Below, in pieces: positions 36,368-49,360 of a stretch of DNA of 64,000 nucleotides. The stretch is from positions 62,001 to 126,000 of the forward strand of contig MU385887.1 in the NCBI GenBank assembly GCA_022497145.1, in the 5' to 3' direction. The translations under genes were made by a program, and so were the position numbers. This DNA is from Rostrohypoxylon terebratum. Taxonomy: Eukaryota > Ascomycota > Sordariomycetes > Xylariales > Hypoxylaceae. The first letter of the stretch is position 1, and each line of letters opens with the position of its first letter. The notes under the pieces were generated by a model that worked only from the letters and a program-made list of their open reading frames with translations, made no database searches and had not been told where the DNA came from.

Positions 36368-38040
36368 TTTTGTCGAGGTACGACGATTGTATCACGAACA
36401 AAAAAGGCAAAATTGGTGGAGATACTGTTTTGGTCGTGGTGCCGACGACCTATACTTGATCTGGCGTTGAGCGGAGAGGCTCTGGGTTGTAGTAGGCCGT
36501 AGTAGGCTGTAAAGTCTGTCGCAGAAACCTGGTTGGGGCGCCTGCTGTATCGAGTCTGGTGCGCTTCTCTCTTTCGTGCGCGGACACTGGCCGGAATAAA
36601 GTGGGAGGTTAAGACCGAGGAATTCCAAGTTTCCAGTAGTGGAAATTATTATTATTAATTTTCGTCTTACTCTCTTTCAAGTCTCAAGAAAAAAAATGAG
36701 AGAAAAAGGAAAATAAGAGGAAAATTAAAAATAAAAAATTGCCCGTTTTGTTTTGGAAATTTATGAAGGGTAGCGAAGGGTAGTGGAGGTAGTAAGTAGT
36801 AAGGGTAATAGGTGGTAAGTGAGTGGTAAAGGTGGCTGTGGTTGTGATTGATTGTGGTTAGGTGGTAGGTAGGTAGTAGTAGTAATAGGTTAGTTGACTT
36901 GAGTGTGCCCAGGTGTACTTGAAAAAAGTTGCCCAGGTGTCTCTCGGTACACCGGTCGGGTGGTAGGTGGTAGGTGGTAGGTTGATTTAGGACCTAGGTG
37001 GTAGAGGTTTCTGGGTTGGTACTGAGAAGTAGCTTGTAGCTTTGAGATTCGTCAGATAGGTTTCGGTCAATCAACTTTGCTGGTTGTGTCGTGTTTGTCC
37101 TGAAAAGGGTAGGTGGAAATGTCAGTGCCAGTCAATTGCCAAAAACAAAATAGAGGGAAACCTTGAATTCTGAACGTCGACAAGGAAAAATCAGATTTAA
37201 AAAAAAAGTTACAATAGAAAATAAACAATCATGATAATAAAAATAATAAAAACTCAATTGACAGCGCGAACCTCGAAAAGAAAAATAGGAAAAAAACTCC
37301 CATATAAAAACAACAACAACAACAATAATAATAATACCAATTAAAAAAAAAAAAAAAAGTGATTGACGAACTTCTGACACTTGCACTGCATACAGCTTTT
37401 CGAGATGGTCGGTGCTTTTCTTTTTTTTTGCTTTGGATGTGCAAATAAAGTCAAGGGGATATTCTCAAAAGGGAGTCTCGGCGGTTGTCAAACAGTACGC
37501 TTTTGGAGTTAGACTTCCCCTGTGAGAAGAAAAGATCAAAACGTCGTCAGTATCAAACTCGGTTTGATTGATAGATCAGGAAAGGCGAATGCGGGATGGT
37601 TGAAAAGAGGATAGCGAGGTGGTAGCACACGGGCTTTTGCGTGGTCCTGGCCGCGCCAGTTTAAAAAGAAAAAAAGGCAGGAGCTGCGGGGGCGTGGGCG
37701 CAGGGAATAGACCAGCATAGACCATAAAAAGACCAGCCAAAATAGCAGGCACCTGGCAGACCTGCGCGAACGCGAACCTGGGAAAGAGGCACAGACTCTC
37801 GACCAAGCAGGCGCTGGTCTGCTGGTTTCTGCTGGTCTGGCAGGCATTAGGCAAGCGGAGTGGGCCAAACTAAGTGGCGGGTCATGACTTCCCACTCTTT
37901 TTTTTAACCCTTCTGTTCTGATCCAGCTTCTGATGAGAGTCCAGCGGCAGGCGCACACTGGTGCGGTGCAGTAGGTAGGTAACAACAACGAGCCCTGGCA
38001 AAGAGACCTGGGAGGCGACATGCGAGCCAGGAATCCAGTC

Positions 38041-38072
38041 GGTACACTGGTACACTGGTACACTGGTACACT
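38041..38072. repeat. 8-bp tandem repeat GGTACACT, four copies
   Basis: Four exact head-to-tail copies in the upstream region of mcm1. Confidence 0.9.
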
Positions 38073-39236
38073 TTTACTACTAGGTACTCCCCTCTCCCAG
38101 ACTCCCACCTTCCCCTGCTTGCACACCCCCCAGCCCCAAAGCCTAATACGTCCCCTACTAGCTCTATCTAATCGTGGAGGCAGTTTCCCAATCTCTCCAA
38201 TCACGTACCTTGTTTGCGGGCGAGCTAAGCTGCCTCTGTGCTCTAGTGCAGAGCTAGCTCTTGTATGTAGTAATACCACTTTCGACGAGGTAACGACGAC
38301 CCTCGGTGGACTGAGGTAGTAGTAGTAAGTAACTAACTAGGACGTTTGATATGTACACGAGACGAGGAAACGAAACGAGGAGATGCGGCGGCGGCGGCGG
38401 CGCGCGATTGATTGATGGATTGATGGATTTGACTTACCTGAATGAATGGTTGATTGCTTCGAATTAGTAGCATGCACACCCTCACCCTCGAGTCCTCGGG
38501 ATACGAAAAAGAGAGATACGAATTGAAAGTAGGCAGGTGTTGGAAGTACGTAATGATGAGAGCACTCGAGAGCGTCTAGGTGCTTCGGTGCTTGGGTATT
38601 CGCAGTACGGAACCTGGTACAAGGTATTGGGCAATCAGATTGAACAGATCAATTGATTGAAGGCGGTCGAGGTCGAGTGTAGAGGTACCTAGATACGGAC
38701 AGGTAAGTATTGGATAAGAAGGTGGAGACCAGGCTTTTTGCGAATTTGGGAGAGAGTAAAATACTGAGGTAAATGATGTTAGCGCTCGACCAATAAGGTG
38801 GTCAGGTTGGTAACATGGCTTACCGAAGGGGGGAACGCATGCAGTAGCTGCTTCTAAAATAACGGTGCAGAAATTTCCGCAAAACGTTCGGGTCCACTAG
38901 CTAGCGCTGGAGGACTGGAAAGTGGGAGAGGAACGGAGAGGAACAGTCAGGGTCAGGACTGGAGGAAAGAACTGGAGGTGGAACTGGATTGGATTGGACT
39001 GGGTTGGACTGGAGTTAGGGTTGGTTGTACGTACCGAAATGCTCCGTGCGGTGTTATTAGTGATCTTTAGTAAATGCACCTGTGCACGACTATCCTGGCA
39101 AGATGTGGGGCATCAAGGCTATCTGCCACCTGCCATCTGCTAAAATCATTCGGGTCCCACAAAACCAAATTAGGTACTTGCCATATTCGGCACTGTGCGC
39201 GTTGTCTTATTCGACCTTGAGAAATGTGTCCCCATT

Positions 39237-39279
39237 TCTTTTCTTTCTTTCTTTCTTTCTTTTTTTTTTTTTTTTTTTT
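39237..39279. repeat. CTTT microsatellite followed by poly(T)
   Basis: About four TTTC units followed by a run of roughly 20 T. It is an ordinary microsatellite. Confidence 0.85.
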
Positions 39280-39408
39280 GCACAACAAGCTCGACAAGCT
39301 CGAAGTACTCGGAAGAGTCGACAACCGGATGCTGATCGATAAATCGGACTTTATGAAATTGTGTAAGTCAGGTCAAGTCCAAGTCCAAGTCAAGTCAGGT
39401 CAAAGTAC

Positions 39409-39434
39409 TAGTAGTAGTAGTAGTAGTAGTAGTA
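39409..39434. repeat. TAG trinucleotide microsatellite
   Basis: Eight to nine TAG units, preceded by a short AAGTC array from about 39366. Confidence 0.9.
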
Positions 39435-42400
39435 CGCCGTAAGCCAGCTATAATCGTCATTGTTCTGTTCGGTTTTCTATCATTCCCACTACTATCACGA
39501 GTATAGCGATCGATGTCAAGTCTAAAGAATTGATGAAAATCCCGTCCTTTTATATAAATGTCTTACAACTTTAAAATAAGATGTTATAAGACAGTAGCAA
39601 TAGTGAATCATCATATTACCTCACTGAAGGAGATGCTGTCAGCACCGCCCGAAAATTCGACATGTTAAGCCTCGATCCAAACATTCTAAGTTAAACACCA
39701 ATATCCAAAACCTTAGCATTCTACGGAGTATAAACAAAAGTTGTCAATTGTTACTAGACTTCTAGATAAGTGGAGGGGAATATACAGCATAGATGGCAAA
39801 GAATTGTATCTATCGAGACATCTACAATCGAACACGTGTTTATCGTGTCGTGTAAGCAACTTATAGCGATGGTGTTGTAAGACTGTTGGGGGATGGTACG
39901 CTGAGGAGGTGTCGTTGCATGCTCACGGCTTTGATATTAACACAACATGTGCCTGTAAAAACGCCAATACGATGCTTATTCTAAAAAGGCTTGGGTACAT
40001 TGTTTGCTTGTCCTGCCGATTTGGAGATGCTGGTGTGTTACAAGATATGGAGGTTCCAATGGTGGTTTCATCAAGAGGCAAAACGCAAGGGCAGGAGTTG
40101 TGTAATACAAGAGTGAGAATATCGGATATCGTGTCGATGTCTTATATTATCGACATTATCGACATGTCACAAAACAATCATGTGTAACAACCCGTCTCTA
40201 TCCTTTGCGCAGCAACCACATTGCAAGACACTCGCTGCGATGCTGAAGCTACTAGTACTACGTAGGTAAGAAAAGGCTGCGGGGTGTGAATGCTGATCAC
40301 ATGGGCATCCAGGTTGACTGGAAGATAAGACGAGTTACAAATTTATAATAGTAGGTAAGTACCTATTGAAGTATACCTACTATATAAGACTTAAGTGGTG
40401 AGCAGCTCGAGAACTAATTTCAAGGTAATACAAAACTCTCTAAAACTTGATAGTCAGTTCAAGCTATAAAAAGCTAAGAGTTTAAGGCATAAGGCTATAA
40501 ATGACGGCGTAGAGATATCTGCCTATCTCAACACCAAAACACCTCACGTAAGAATTTCCTACTTAAATACCCAAATAGCCCCCCCCTTTTTTTATTAGTG
40601 AGGTAACACAAAACACAAAGAGTAACTCTACTGAATATAAAATACAGTCTTAAAAATAGGGGATAATATATACCTAGTCTATAGATATTTCGTTATAACA
40701 ATTGTATATGTAAAAGAAATGTTCAAGATGCTATTAATGATTATGTCGTGGATCGAAGGCATGTAGTTGAAACTTCACGAACCTTTTTACCAAATCGAGT
40801 TCAGGCACTCTCTTTTAGGTCTAGCAGCCATGGACAAGCTTGAGCCGCAAGGCCACAGGCATTTCGAGACCGCGGTACTTGTTTTAGTACCGAAACATTT
40901 ATAATGCTATAGACATACATCATTCAAACATCGCGAGCCAATGTCTACGCTACTAGTTGTTGTCTAGGTATGAATTGATGTAGACTTGCTTTTTTCGAAT
41001 GAGCTATCGTCACCGCTGAGACTGTGGCTACGACACTTGAAAATTTATCTCGGCAGTATACTATTGTAGGTAGTTTTGCTGTATGTTCGAGACTTCGAGA
41101 CACATATTGTTGCTGCACATATGGCACATTGGATGCGTTCCAAGGGCTAGTAATCGGCGATCGCTAGTCACGACTAGCACGAATGGCCAGTCCTCTCTAG
41201 TAAGCAAAGCCTGCAATGCGTGTAAAATCTACGCAAATCTACATGAATACCGAAATTCAGCCTCCAGGTCACGCTCTCGGGATTTGGAAAGGAGGTTACA
41301 AGTGAAAATAAGCTTTCGAAGGTCGTCTGCTATAGGCATATCAATTCCCGCATGTGGTGGTAGATAATGTATCCTACATATCCTACATATGTAGGATAAA
41401 CCAGGATATGTACTATTATGTAGATATGAGCACAGGTCACGGAATGTCTTCGAGATTTGCAAGATCCAATACGCTGGTTCCCGACAGTGCGAATTAAAGT
41501 CGCGTACGAAGACTGTTACTTATTACACAAGCGCTACATAAGGACCCTACTCGACGCATGTTGCACTGCATCACCATAGCCTGCAGACGTTCCATTGACG
41601 CTAGACACGCCATGTGCAGGTCATCCCAATATCCATCCTACCCCTGGAGGGCTGGAGGGGAAGTGGGAAAAGCTGTATCTTTCGTTTATGCCGGCGTAAT
41701 TCCGTTCGACCCCCAAGAATTCCATGAGCTAGCTAGTTGGTCCGTCATCTGCGTCAGCGGCGCAGCGAGCCAGCCGATAGTAGTAGGTACATGCTATGTT
41801 GATGATTACCATAATATGATAATACGTACAATCCATGGATAGTACACGAAATAAATGAAATAAAGTAGGCACTAGGTAGGCAGGTAGGTTAACATGTAGG
41901 TTACTGGACGAGAGAGCACACCGGCCTTCTCTCTAATTAGTAATTACTATGGTCTGCATTTACATACGTACAGTACAATACAGTAATAACTTTTTGATAT
42001 TGAAAGAGAGAAAGAAAAATCAGGTGGCGAAGAGTCAGCAAAGCGGCAAGCGGCAAGCAAGCAGCAAAAGCTGGAGCCCGCTGACCCATGGAGGGACCCT
42101 GACAGCCTGACAGGAACTCGACAGCAGCATTGACAAGCTCCTAGTGCTTACGGGGTGGAAAAGCAGCACCGCAAGTAGTCTCAGCACGTGTATTTCGTGT
42201 ACATAGCATTTTCAACATCGGGAGGCCAGGTGTACAAAGGAAAATCAATAATTAGCCTCAATATTATTACCAAAACCACTCTTTACGCGAAGTAGGGAAC
42301 TAGGGAATTCGGTGAGAAGACGGACTGCACTAAGCCTTGATAAGCCGTTCTTCTGGTCCTTCTTTAGCTTTGTAAAGAACAATTACTTGCAGCACTAGAG

Positions 42401-45400
42401 CAACTACTAACTAGTAACTGTTTTACTACAGATTTTATAGATACTATGTAACAGCTACCTAGGTAGTAAGGTACTCCTAGACTGCCAGGTAATAGGTGTA
42501 ATAGGTAGTAGTATAATAAATGAAATAAGAACTACGACAAACCCTGTCCTTGCTGAGTTGCCGAAGGATTCAAACAGACATATTCGCTAATGCCGGATGG
42601 AATGCGTGTGCTTTTTGGAATGCTTCGGCGGTGTCAACAATCCATTAGAAAGAGCTCAAGAATATTAGCACTGGAGCAACACTCAATCGCGCTTTGTATT
42701 GTACCTGTTCGCCTTTGCCAACTGGCAGGAATCCCCACTCCGTCGCGAAGACACTCGCACAGTGCAAGGTCTTGCTGGTCTGAGAGAGGGGACGGTTCTT
42801 TCGGTGCAGCAATGCGGGCACACTCCCATGCATGAGCCTTGAGGGGGGTCGAGCAGGGGGGGTCAGAAATCACCTTTGGCTCCGTTCCAATGAAATGAAG
42901 GCCGTTCGACCATTTTGGAGTTGACCATATCGGGAATCAATCCAGAGTGCTGGTAGTGCGTTTTCATCTTTATTACGGTAGCAACTCTTCCTTCAGCTGC
43001 CAATATCAATATGTAATGTAATCTCAGGGCTGTGATGTAGAGGAAAAAGCCATCGTGTTTCGAGTCAGACGACTTCGAAGACTATCTTTAGCATCAAACG
43101 CCATCCTACATACGCCCATATACTGCGACGGCTATGCGGGCAGGGAAAAAAAATGCTGTTCGGCTTAGATGGATGAGTAATAATTGTGAGCGCTGTCGAG
43201 GAGGATCGCCATTAAAGCCGAAATGGCGTTGATTGGCCGATTTACTACGGCGTACCAGCAAAAGACTCAATCGTCAATGTGCCTACGGAAGCACCCTACC
43301 GACGTGTGCCTCGCACAGACTTTGATGCTTCACAAAAGCACAGACGGTCGCCGAGAATCAATCCATCATCCGTCCGCACACTACTCGAGTTTATTTCGAT
43401 AGAAAAGATGACCAAATGTGGACATTGGTCCATCACTCAACTATTCAGAGGCGGTACAAGGATAAGCTCACCCATCATCCATTATCATGAATTGGCATCG
43501 ACTCCTCATCTCACGAGATACGCGGAGAAGCTGTCGACTAAGCGTAGGTAGCTTAACATTGAACCAGCTAACATAACAGCCTACCAACACTAGGTAGTGA
43601 CTAACCTCGCTAGCCTCTAACAACGATTGCACCATTTGCCCCGTATGGAGCTATAGGACTAGGGCCGTAACGTTGATGTACGAAAGCGGGGGCGATGATA
43701 CTGTCTTAATTCGCTCTGCTCGTCAAATGGGCGGAGAGTCGGAGAGTACATACATATGGACACATTAAACATGGAGCAGCAGACCCTGAAAAAATAAAAA
43801 GGCGCGAGACTCGAGAGGATTGGAACTCATACACGGTAGCATGCAATTACTGGTAGCCCCGGAACAAATACATGTATGTATTATTTGTTATATTTCATGT
43901 AGGTAGGTAGGTAGATAGGTACTTGGTATGGTGTATTATCAAGTATTACATACCTTCGGACCATTCAGGAGCGGGCGTTTAATTCGGGTTTATCGAGATG
44001 AGAACCTTGAAGTTGGCAAGCATTGGAAGGGACTGGGAAGACTAGAGTCAGTAAGTCTCCGAATAATCTAGGCGAATTATCTAGGCGACGTCTACGAAGT
44101 ACTAGTCGATGGTACGTGATACGCGATACGCGATATTGGATATCCATATCATATCCATATCATATCCATGATGATGATGTACAATGGCAGCTGATTAGAG
44201 TTACCGACATCTGATAATGAGAGGATCGATAGGGGGGGTTCAAAGATGGTTCGAGATGGTTGAGATGAGATGTCGTCAGTTTAGACAATTGACAATTGCT
44301 GCCGCCGATCAAGAAAGGGAAAGGCGTCAAATCTTTCCCTTCCCAACCCAAACCCACGAGGCGTTCAGATTGCCAGATTGATTGAGGACGGGCCGTGGTA
44401 GGACAAAGACTTTTCCTTTTTTGCTCAGTTCGGTGCGGTCTTCTTTTCCCTTTTCCCTCGAATTCCCTCCAACCCGTCGAGCTGTCGAGCTGTCGAACCC
44501 CCAAAGCCTTTGCAGAAAGCTTGCAGGGCTTGTACTGCATAGAAGGCTTGCAGACACTTGCCAAAAACTTGTCAGGGGTCCTAAGCAAATCATACTACTA
44601 CACTACACTACCAACGCAGTAGTAGAACCAAGGACAGCAAGGATAAAGTCCCACTCGACCACCTCGACCACTCAAGCCACTCCATCCACTCTCCATATTC
44701 TCGAGAGGTTGGGGTGCTCAGGGTGCTCTAAACTTCCTTGTTCGCAGCATGGCCTCGTACATAGGATCGATGAGAAATTGGAGAAGACCGATCTTCCAAG
44801 GTATCCATGCTCATACGTGCCATATGTGCCATACATCCCATTACATGCCATGCCCTCTAACGTAGCAGTGAACTGCGCTATGTAGGTGAATATTCAAATG
44901 CTACATACTTACCTACATACTACCATGATAACCACGAACACATGACTGGGCTGATTGGAACTCGGACATGCTCTTGAAAATTGGACCGAAAAAGGAAATT
45001 AACTGATACCTCTAGCGGCGCTACTAGATGTTCGAACGAACGCGACGCGCTTCACGAAATCAGAAAACCAGATCGGTAAGGATGGCGGTATGAGAGAAGA
45101 CCCTCTCAACTACATCGTAGATGCCTGTAGGCTGTCGCTTGAACAACTACACTAAAGCTATCCATAGGTATCCATCTAATTATTGTCATGTATGAATCAG
45201 TTTTGAGCAGATCTAACCTCGGCAACTAGACATATAGAATCATGGATATAGAGTACAGCAGGTATACAGCAGGTATACAGCAAATAACGTTAATGACGAT
45301 CTACAAGCCGTCGTGATATGGCTCCTACATACTAGTATTGCCTCGGTGCATGCAGCCACTGCAGAAACACAATCAACCAGACATCACGATATTGAATAGA

Positions 45401-46811
45401 CATCGAACAAGCTTTTTTCGGCGAAGCTGCCGTGTCCGTAATCACGAACTCCCCGTCTCACCTCAGGGCGAAGACGGGTAGGTATCACAGCCGATACATT
45501 CCCCATAAGCGCCATAGCTACCCCCAAAACAATACCACCTCTGGACGCCACCAGACCGCGATATAGCAACCAATTGGCCGCCTTCCCACACCCGGATGAC
45601 ACTCTGAGTCCAGTGTCTCGCCTGGGAGTCGAGAACGCTGCCGAGCGACGGCAACCGAGCGGGTTATTCATGTAATGAGCGACACATACTTACTTCCCGA
45701 TTGACCTCCTCGACCACGCTGGCGCGGGGCGAGGGTAGCCGGCGACAGATGCGAGCTCGGCGAGCATGTACCTACTTACACCGGTCTCCTCTACCCGCGC
45801 ACCTGCGCGACGGTGACATCACAGTCCGCCCCTCATTGAAAAAAAAGACTTCGCTACGATAACACGACATGACGAGGAAAGTTGTCCAAGTCCGCGATCA
45901 CGTCCTTGGTAAAACTACCCGCGCCCCCGCGGCCCTGCTGAGCGAGACATGCCTCCAGCCACGATGTCTCAGCCAGTCGAACATACCCGCGAGGTCTGAC
46001 GCGACGGCCTAAGTAGATCGATCATCCATGCCTACTTACACACCTGCTTAGGGCACATCCTCACATACTTGACTGGTAGGAGTAGCTAGCTACATCGTAC
46101 ATGGCTAATGCGGTGCGCGCCGTACGAGGTAGGTACCAAGGGCTCGGGATCAGGCATGTATGTAAGTACGTATGTATGTAATAGCACCGACATACCTACA
46201 TGCACACCTACACACCTATCTCCTTACATCATACCTACCTCAGATGTAATATACATACATACATACCTAGTGGCTAGGCTGCGTCGGTAGGTACCTTAGG
46301 TAGTCAGGCAGGTTAAAATGAAGTACGGCCGCGGTCACCGTCTTCCGAACGCCATCGATCGACACTCGTGCCCTTGCGTTGCGCTGCGTTCCCCCTTCTG
46401 CCGGACATGCCAGTTGTCGTCGCGCGCGGGGAGACGAGTCAAATGTCCGCTCCGCCAGACAGTAACCTAGGACATAAGCACGGACGGACTCTCGTAGACG
46501 GTGTACGAGCTGTTCTGTGTGTGCTGAAGCTGCGTGTGTAAGGCGTAGAGGAAGGCCACAGCCGTTGCTGTCGAGGTGATTACCCAAGAGAGTAAGTAGC
46601 TCTTAGCTATTAGCAGCTGCGCCGGGCGCAGCACGTAGGTCCTCCAGGTAGGGGGTTAATAAGGTACAGCGCCTCGGCGCCCATCCCGAGCGATAACTGG
46701 CGTCATCGCAACCCATCCGTATCAAGGAAAGGTATTCCCGTGATTCACACGTGAGATGCTGAGGCTTAGGCTTGCAGGCCGCAGCAAGCAAGATATATCG
46801 TACATACATAT

Positions 46812-46838
46812 TACCTAGGACCTAGGACCTAGAACCTA
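46812..46838. repeat. ACCTAGG tandem array
   Basis: Three ACCTAGG/ACCTAGA units and a diverged ACCTATG. It belongs to the same dispersed family as the palindrome at 1617. Confidence 0.8.
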
Positions 46839-48548
46839 TGTAGGTTGGGTTAGAAATGAGGGTGGGATCTATCTGGATCGAGAAGGATGGATGAATAATA
46901 CTACGACGCGTCTTCTTTCCCTTCGCTATTATGGATGCCTCGAAACCAAACCAGGACCTGCGTAAGGTTGCAAGAGATCTATTATCTCAATCCAGAAAGG
47001 CGCCGGCACCTCTGTCCACAATGCACATGCACCTACATACAAGGTAATTAGATGGAATTGTTCTATTTTAACACCATCGAAAGTCGAATCGTGGCTTGTT
47101 GTTTCGCGCCTCTTAGTCGACGATCCTTAGGCAATCTGATCGTGAGATTTAGTGGGTTGCGGCGGGATGATGTGCTGCAGGGTGTGGTTGCGTCGTGTTG
47201 CGGTGCGGCATAACCGCATCAGAACTCGAAACGCATGGATCATTCTGTTCAAGGTGCGTTTGAGAGTTTCTAATGTTCCTTCATCTTTCCTTCATCTTTC
47301 GAGCGTGTGCGTGTGCGTGTGAGTGAACATGTGTTTCTCTTAAAAAGCAAAGCTGTATAAAAAAAGTCTCGGATAAGGGGTATGGATGGATGGATGGTTG
47401 GTGGTACTAGTAGACTTTACTCCTATTTTGACTATTGATCGAAGTGGGCTGGTATGCTGTAAGGAAGTCTTTTATGAGAGGTTCCAAGACTCAACTTCAT
47501 ATTCGATCTAAATTACCATTACGACGGTGATGGTGATGAGGCTCTTGTTCCCCTTTAGGAACAAAACTTATCGAAATTGAAGAATCCCACCGTAGTAATC
47601 TACAGAGTACGTACATATCATCGCTTGCCTTGGCATACGATTCACATCATGGATTATTGTCAGAGCCTCAGACTTATATCATGCGATTCTATCTTCACTG
47701 CCTCAGTTGGTTTGGTGTTGACGAACCCTCTCTTCTGATTGGATAAAAACCCCTTTAACCCAGTGGCACCGCTCACAATCTGGTACGTGCCCTGTCTTCG
47801 ACGCAGGCCACCCCCATGTCGCCATGTCGCTCTCGCTATCCCTGACAAGGCCTGAAACACCAAGCGTGAGGGATCTCTCATCGTCACTCTGGTCTCGATC
47901 CCTTCTCGCCTTCTTTTTGGCTTCGTTAGTTGGTCGAGCCCTAGCTGGTGTAGCGTTTTCACTTTCGTTTCTGCTTCGGGGTCAGGCCATCCTGCTTTTA
48001 CTGTAGTCGTAATTCTTTTTCCCTCATCCCCCTTCTTGCGTGTGCTGGTTTCTCTTCGTACCTGTCACCTATTTCGGCATCGTCCGGTTAAGTCTTTTAG
48101 GTAGCGTTCTATTTTCCTTTCTGGCAGCCCGGCGCTTGCAATCTTTCTCGTGGTCCAGTCAGTCGACCTTATTCTTTTTCAGACCTTCCGATTCTTGGAT
48201 TCTTGTCGTGCTATGCATCGTATTCATCTTTAGGACTTTATTCCTTTCTTTTCTCTAATTCGCTTACTTTTTTTTCTACTTTCGCTTCGTGAATCCCCTC
48301 TTCCACTTCCTTTCGACTTTTGGTCGAGGTGTAGGTGCTGTCGCGCTGCCCTTCCGTTCATTTTGCTATTATTTCGTTATTCCACTTTAACCAGCCTCTT
48401 TTCTTTCCACCGCCCGCGATAGCCTTTTACGAAAGACGCCGGTCGTCAAGTAACGCTTTGAAATTACGACTACACGTACTGGAGGAATAGAAGGAAAAAC
48501 AAAAAAAACATCACATCAAGAGCTAGGGAAACTACCCGACAAGTCAAA

Positions 48549-49360
48549 ATGGTCAACAAGGTGCTCGCGGCCTTCGTGGTCACCGATGGATTGTTCGTTT
48601 CTATGGGTGCTATTATGCTGGGTTTCTCTATCATCGTCCAACAAACTTGTTTCAACGCGCCGGCCGATGGAAATGAGGCGGCCCGTAATCTCCTCTACCA
48701 GAGATTCCCCTTCACTGGTGAGTAACGTACATGTAGCATTCCTCGTAGCACTCGGGATGAGAATCGGCGGTGGTGGACTAAATTGCTGATTGATTATTAG
48801 CCGGAATCGTCAACGCCATCTTTGTATTGGTAACCTTCTTGGTCACGATCCCCTCGTTAGCGACAAATAACCGAAGCCTATTGAAACTTGCTGGATACAT
48901 GATCGTCGTCGATGCTATTTTTACTCTGGGTATTGGTGTGGATCTATGGATCATCACTCTAAAGATGAAGGCCGAATTTCAATCTATCTGGTTCTCCCAG
49001 CCGGCTAACACCCAGGAACTGATGCAGACGGCCGTAAGTAACATAATATTTCTATCATACTGATAGGATCTAACTCTAGTGTAGTTCAGCTGCTGTGGCT
49101 TCTTCAACTTCAGCTCTCCTGCTTTCATCACCGATTCGACCTGCCCGAGCCCCGCCGCCGCCGCTCTGATGAGGGGTTGCGCCACCCCCCTCACCTCGTT
49201 CGGAAACACGTTCGTCGACAACATCTTCACTGCTGTATTCGGTATGGTCGGTATCGACACCATACTTATCATGTCTATCGCCTGCCTGCTCAAGGACCGA
49301 AAGGAGCGCGAACGATTCCGCTACATCGACGAGAAGAGCGGTGCCCGAAGCACGTTCTAA
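48549..49360 (+). CDS. Tetraspanin
   Basis: A 225-aa membrane protein from exons 48549-48717, 48801-49033 and 49085-49360 (introns 83 and 51 bp). There are four membrane helices: about residues 8-30, 57-79, 85-108 and 190-215. The large extracellular loop carries the tetraspanin CCG motif at C137-C138-G139 and two further cysteines, C154 and C166, which normally pair with it. The tail is short and charged (KDRKERERFRYIDEK). Tetraspanins organise partner proteins in membrane microdomains, and in plant-pathogenic ascomycetes the Pls1 member is needed for penetration. This protein has only the four-cysteine pattern, and I cannot decide between Pls1 and the other fungal branches. The start context (GTCAAAATGGT) is good, and a long C/T-rich leader precedes it. 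Confidence 0.9.

Larger units (their letters stand above)
36368..48548. other. 12-kb gene-poor region between mcm1 and tetraspanin gene
   Basis: No supported gene. The first 2 kb upstream of mcm1 is low in complexity: a GGTAGT-rich stretch at 36770-37010, mixed CAA/AAT trinucleotides with a poly(A) run at 37308-37358, and the 8-bp array at 38041-38072. A 247-codon minus frame at 37536-38279 passes through that array and has no domain, so I do not call it. Further on are CTTT and TAG microsatellites (39237-39279, 39409-39434), TATCCATATCA units near 44146-44170, ATAC repeats near 46240-46266 and a CCTAGGA array at 46812-46838. From about 47800 the plus strand is C/T-rich and probably forms the leader of the tetraspanin gene. 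Confidence 0.55.

Noticed and set aside
35961..36470. 169-codon plus-strand frame
   Set aside because: It is antisense to the first exon and intron of the Mcm1 gene, whose MADS box is unmistakable.
37926..37960. Hammerhead ribozyme core (CTGATGA)
   Set aside because: The required GAAA segment and the helices around it are missing.
37536..38279. 247-codon minus-strand frame
   Set aside because: It crosses an 8-bp tandem array, has no domain and no splice partners, and lies in low-complexity DNA upstream of mcm1.
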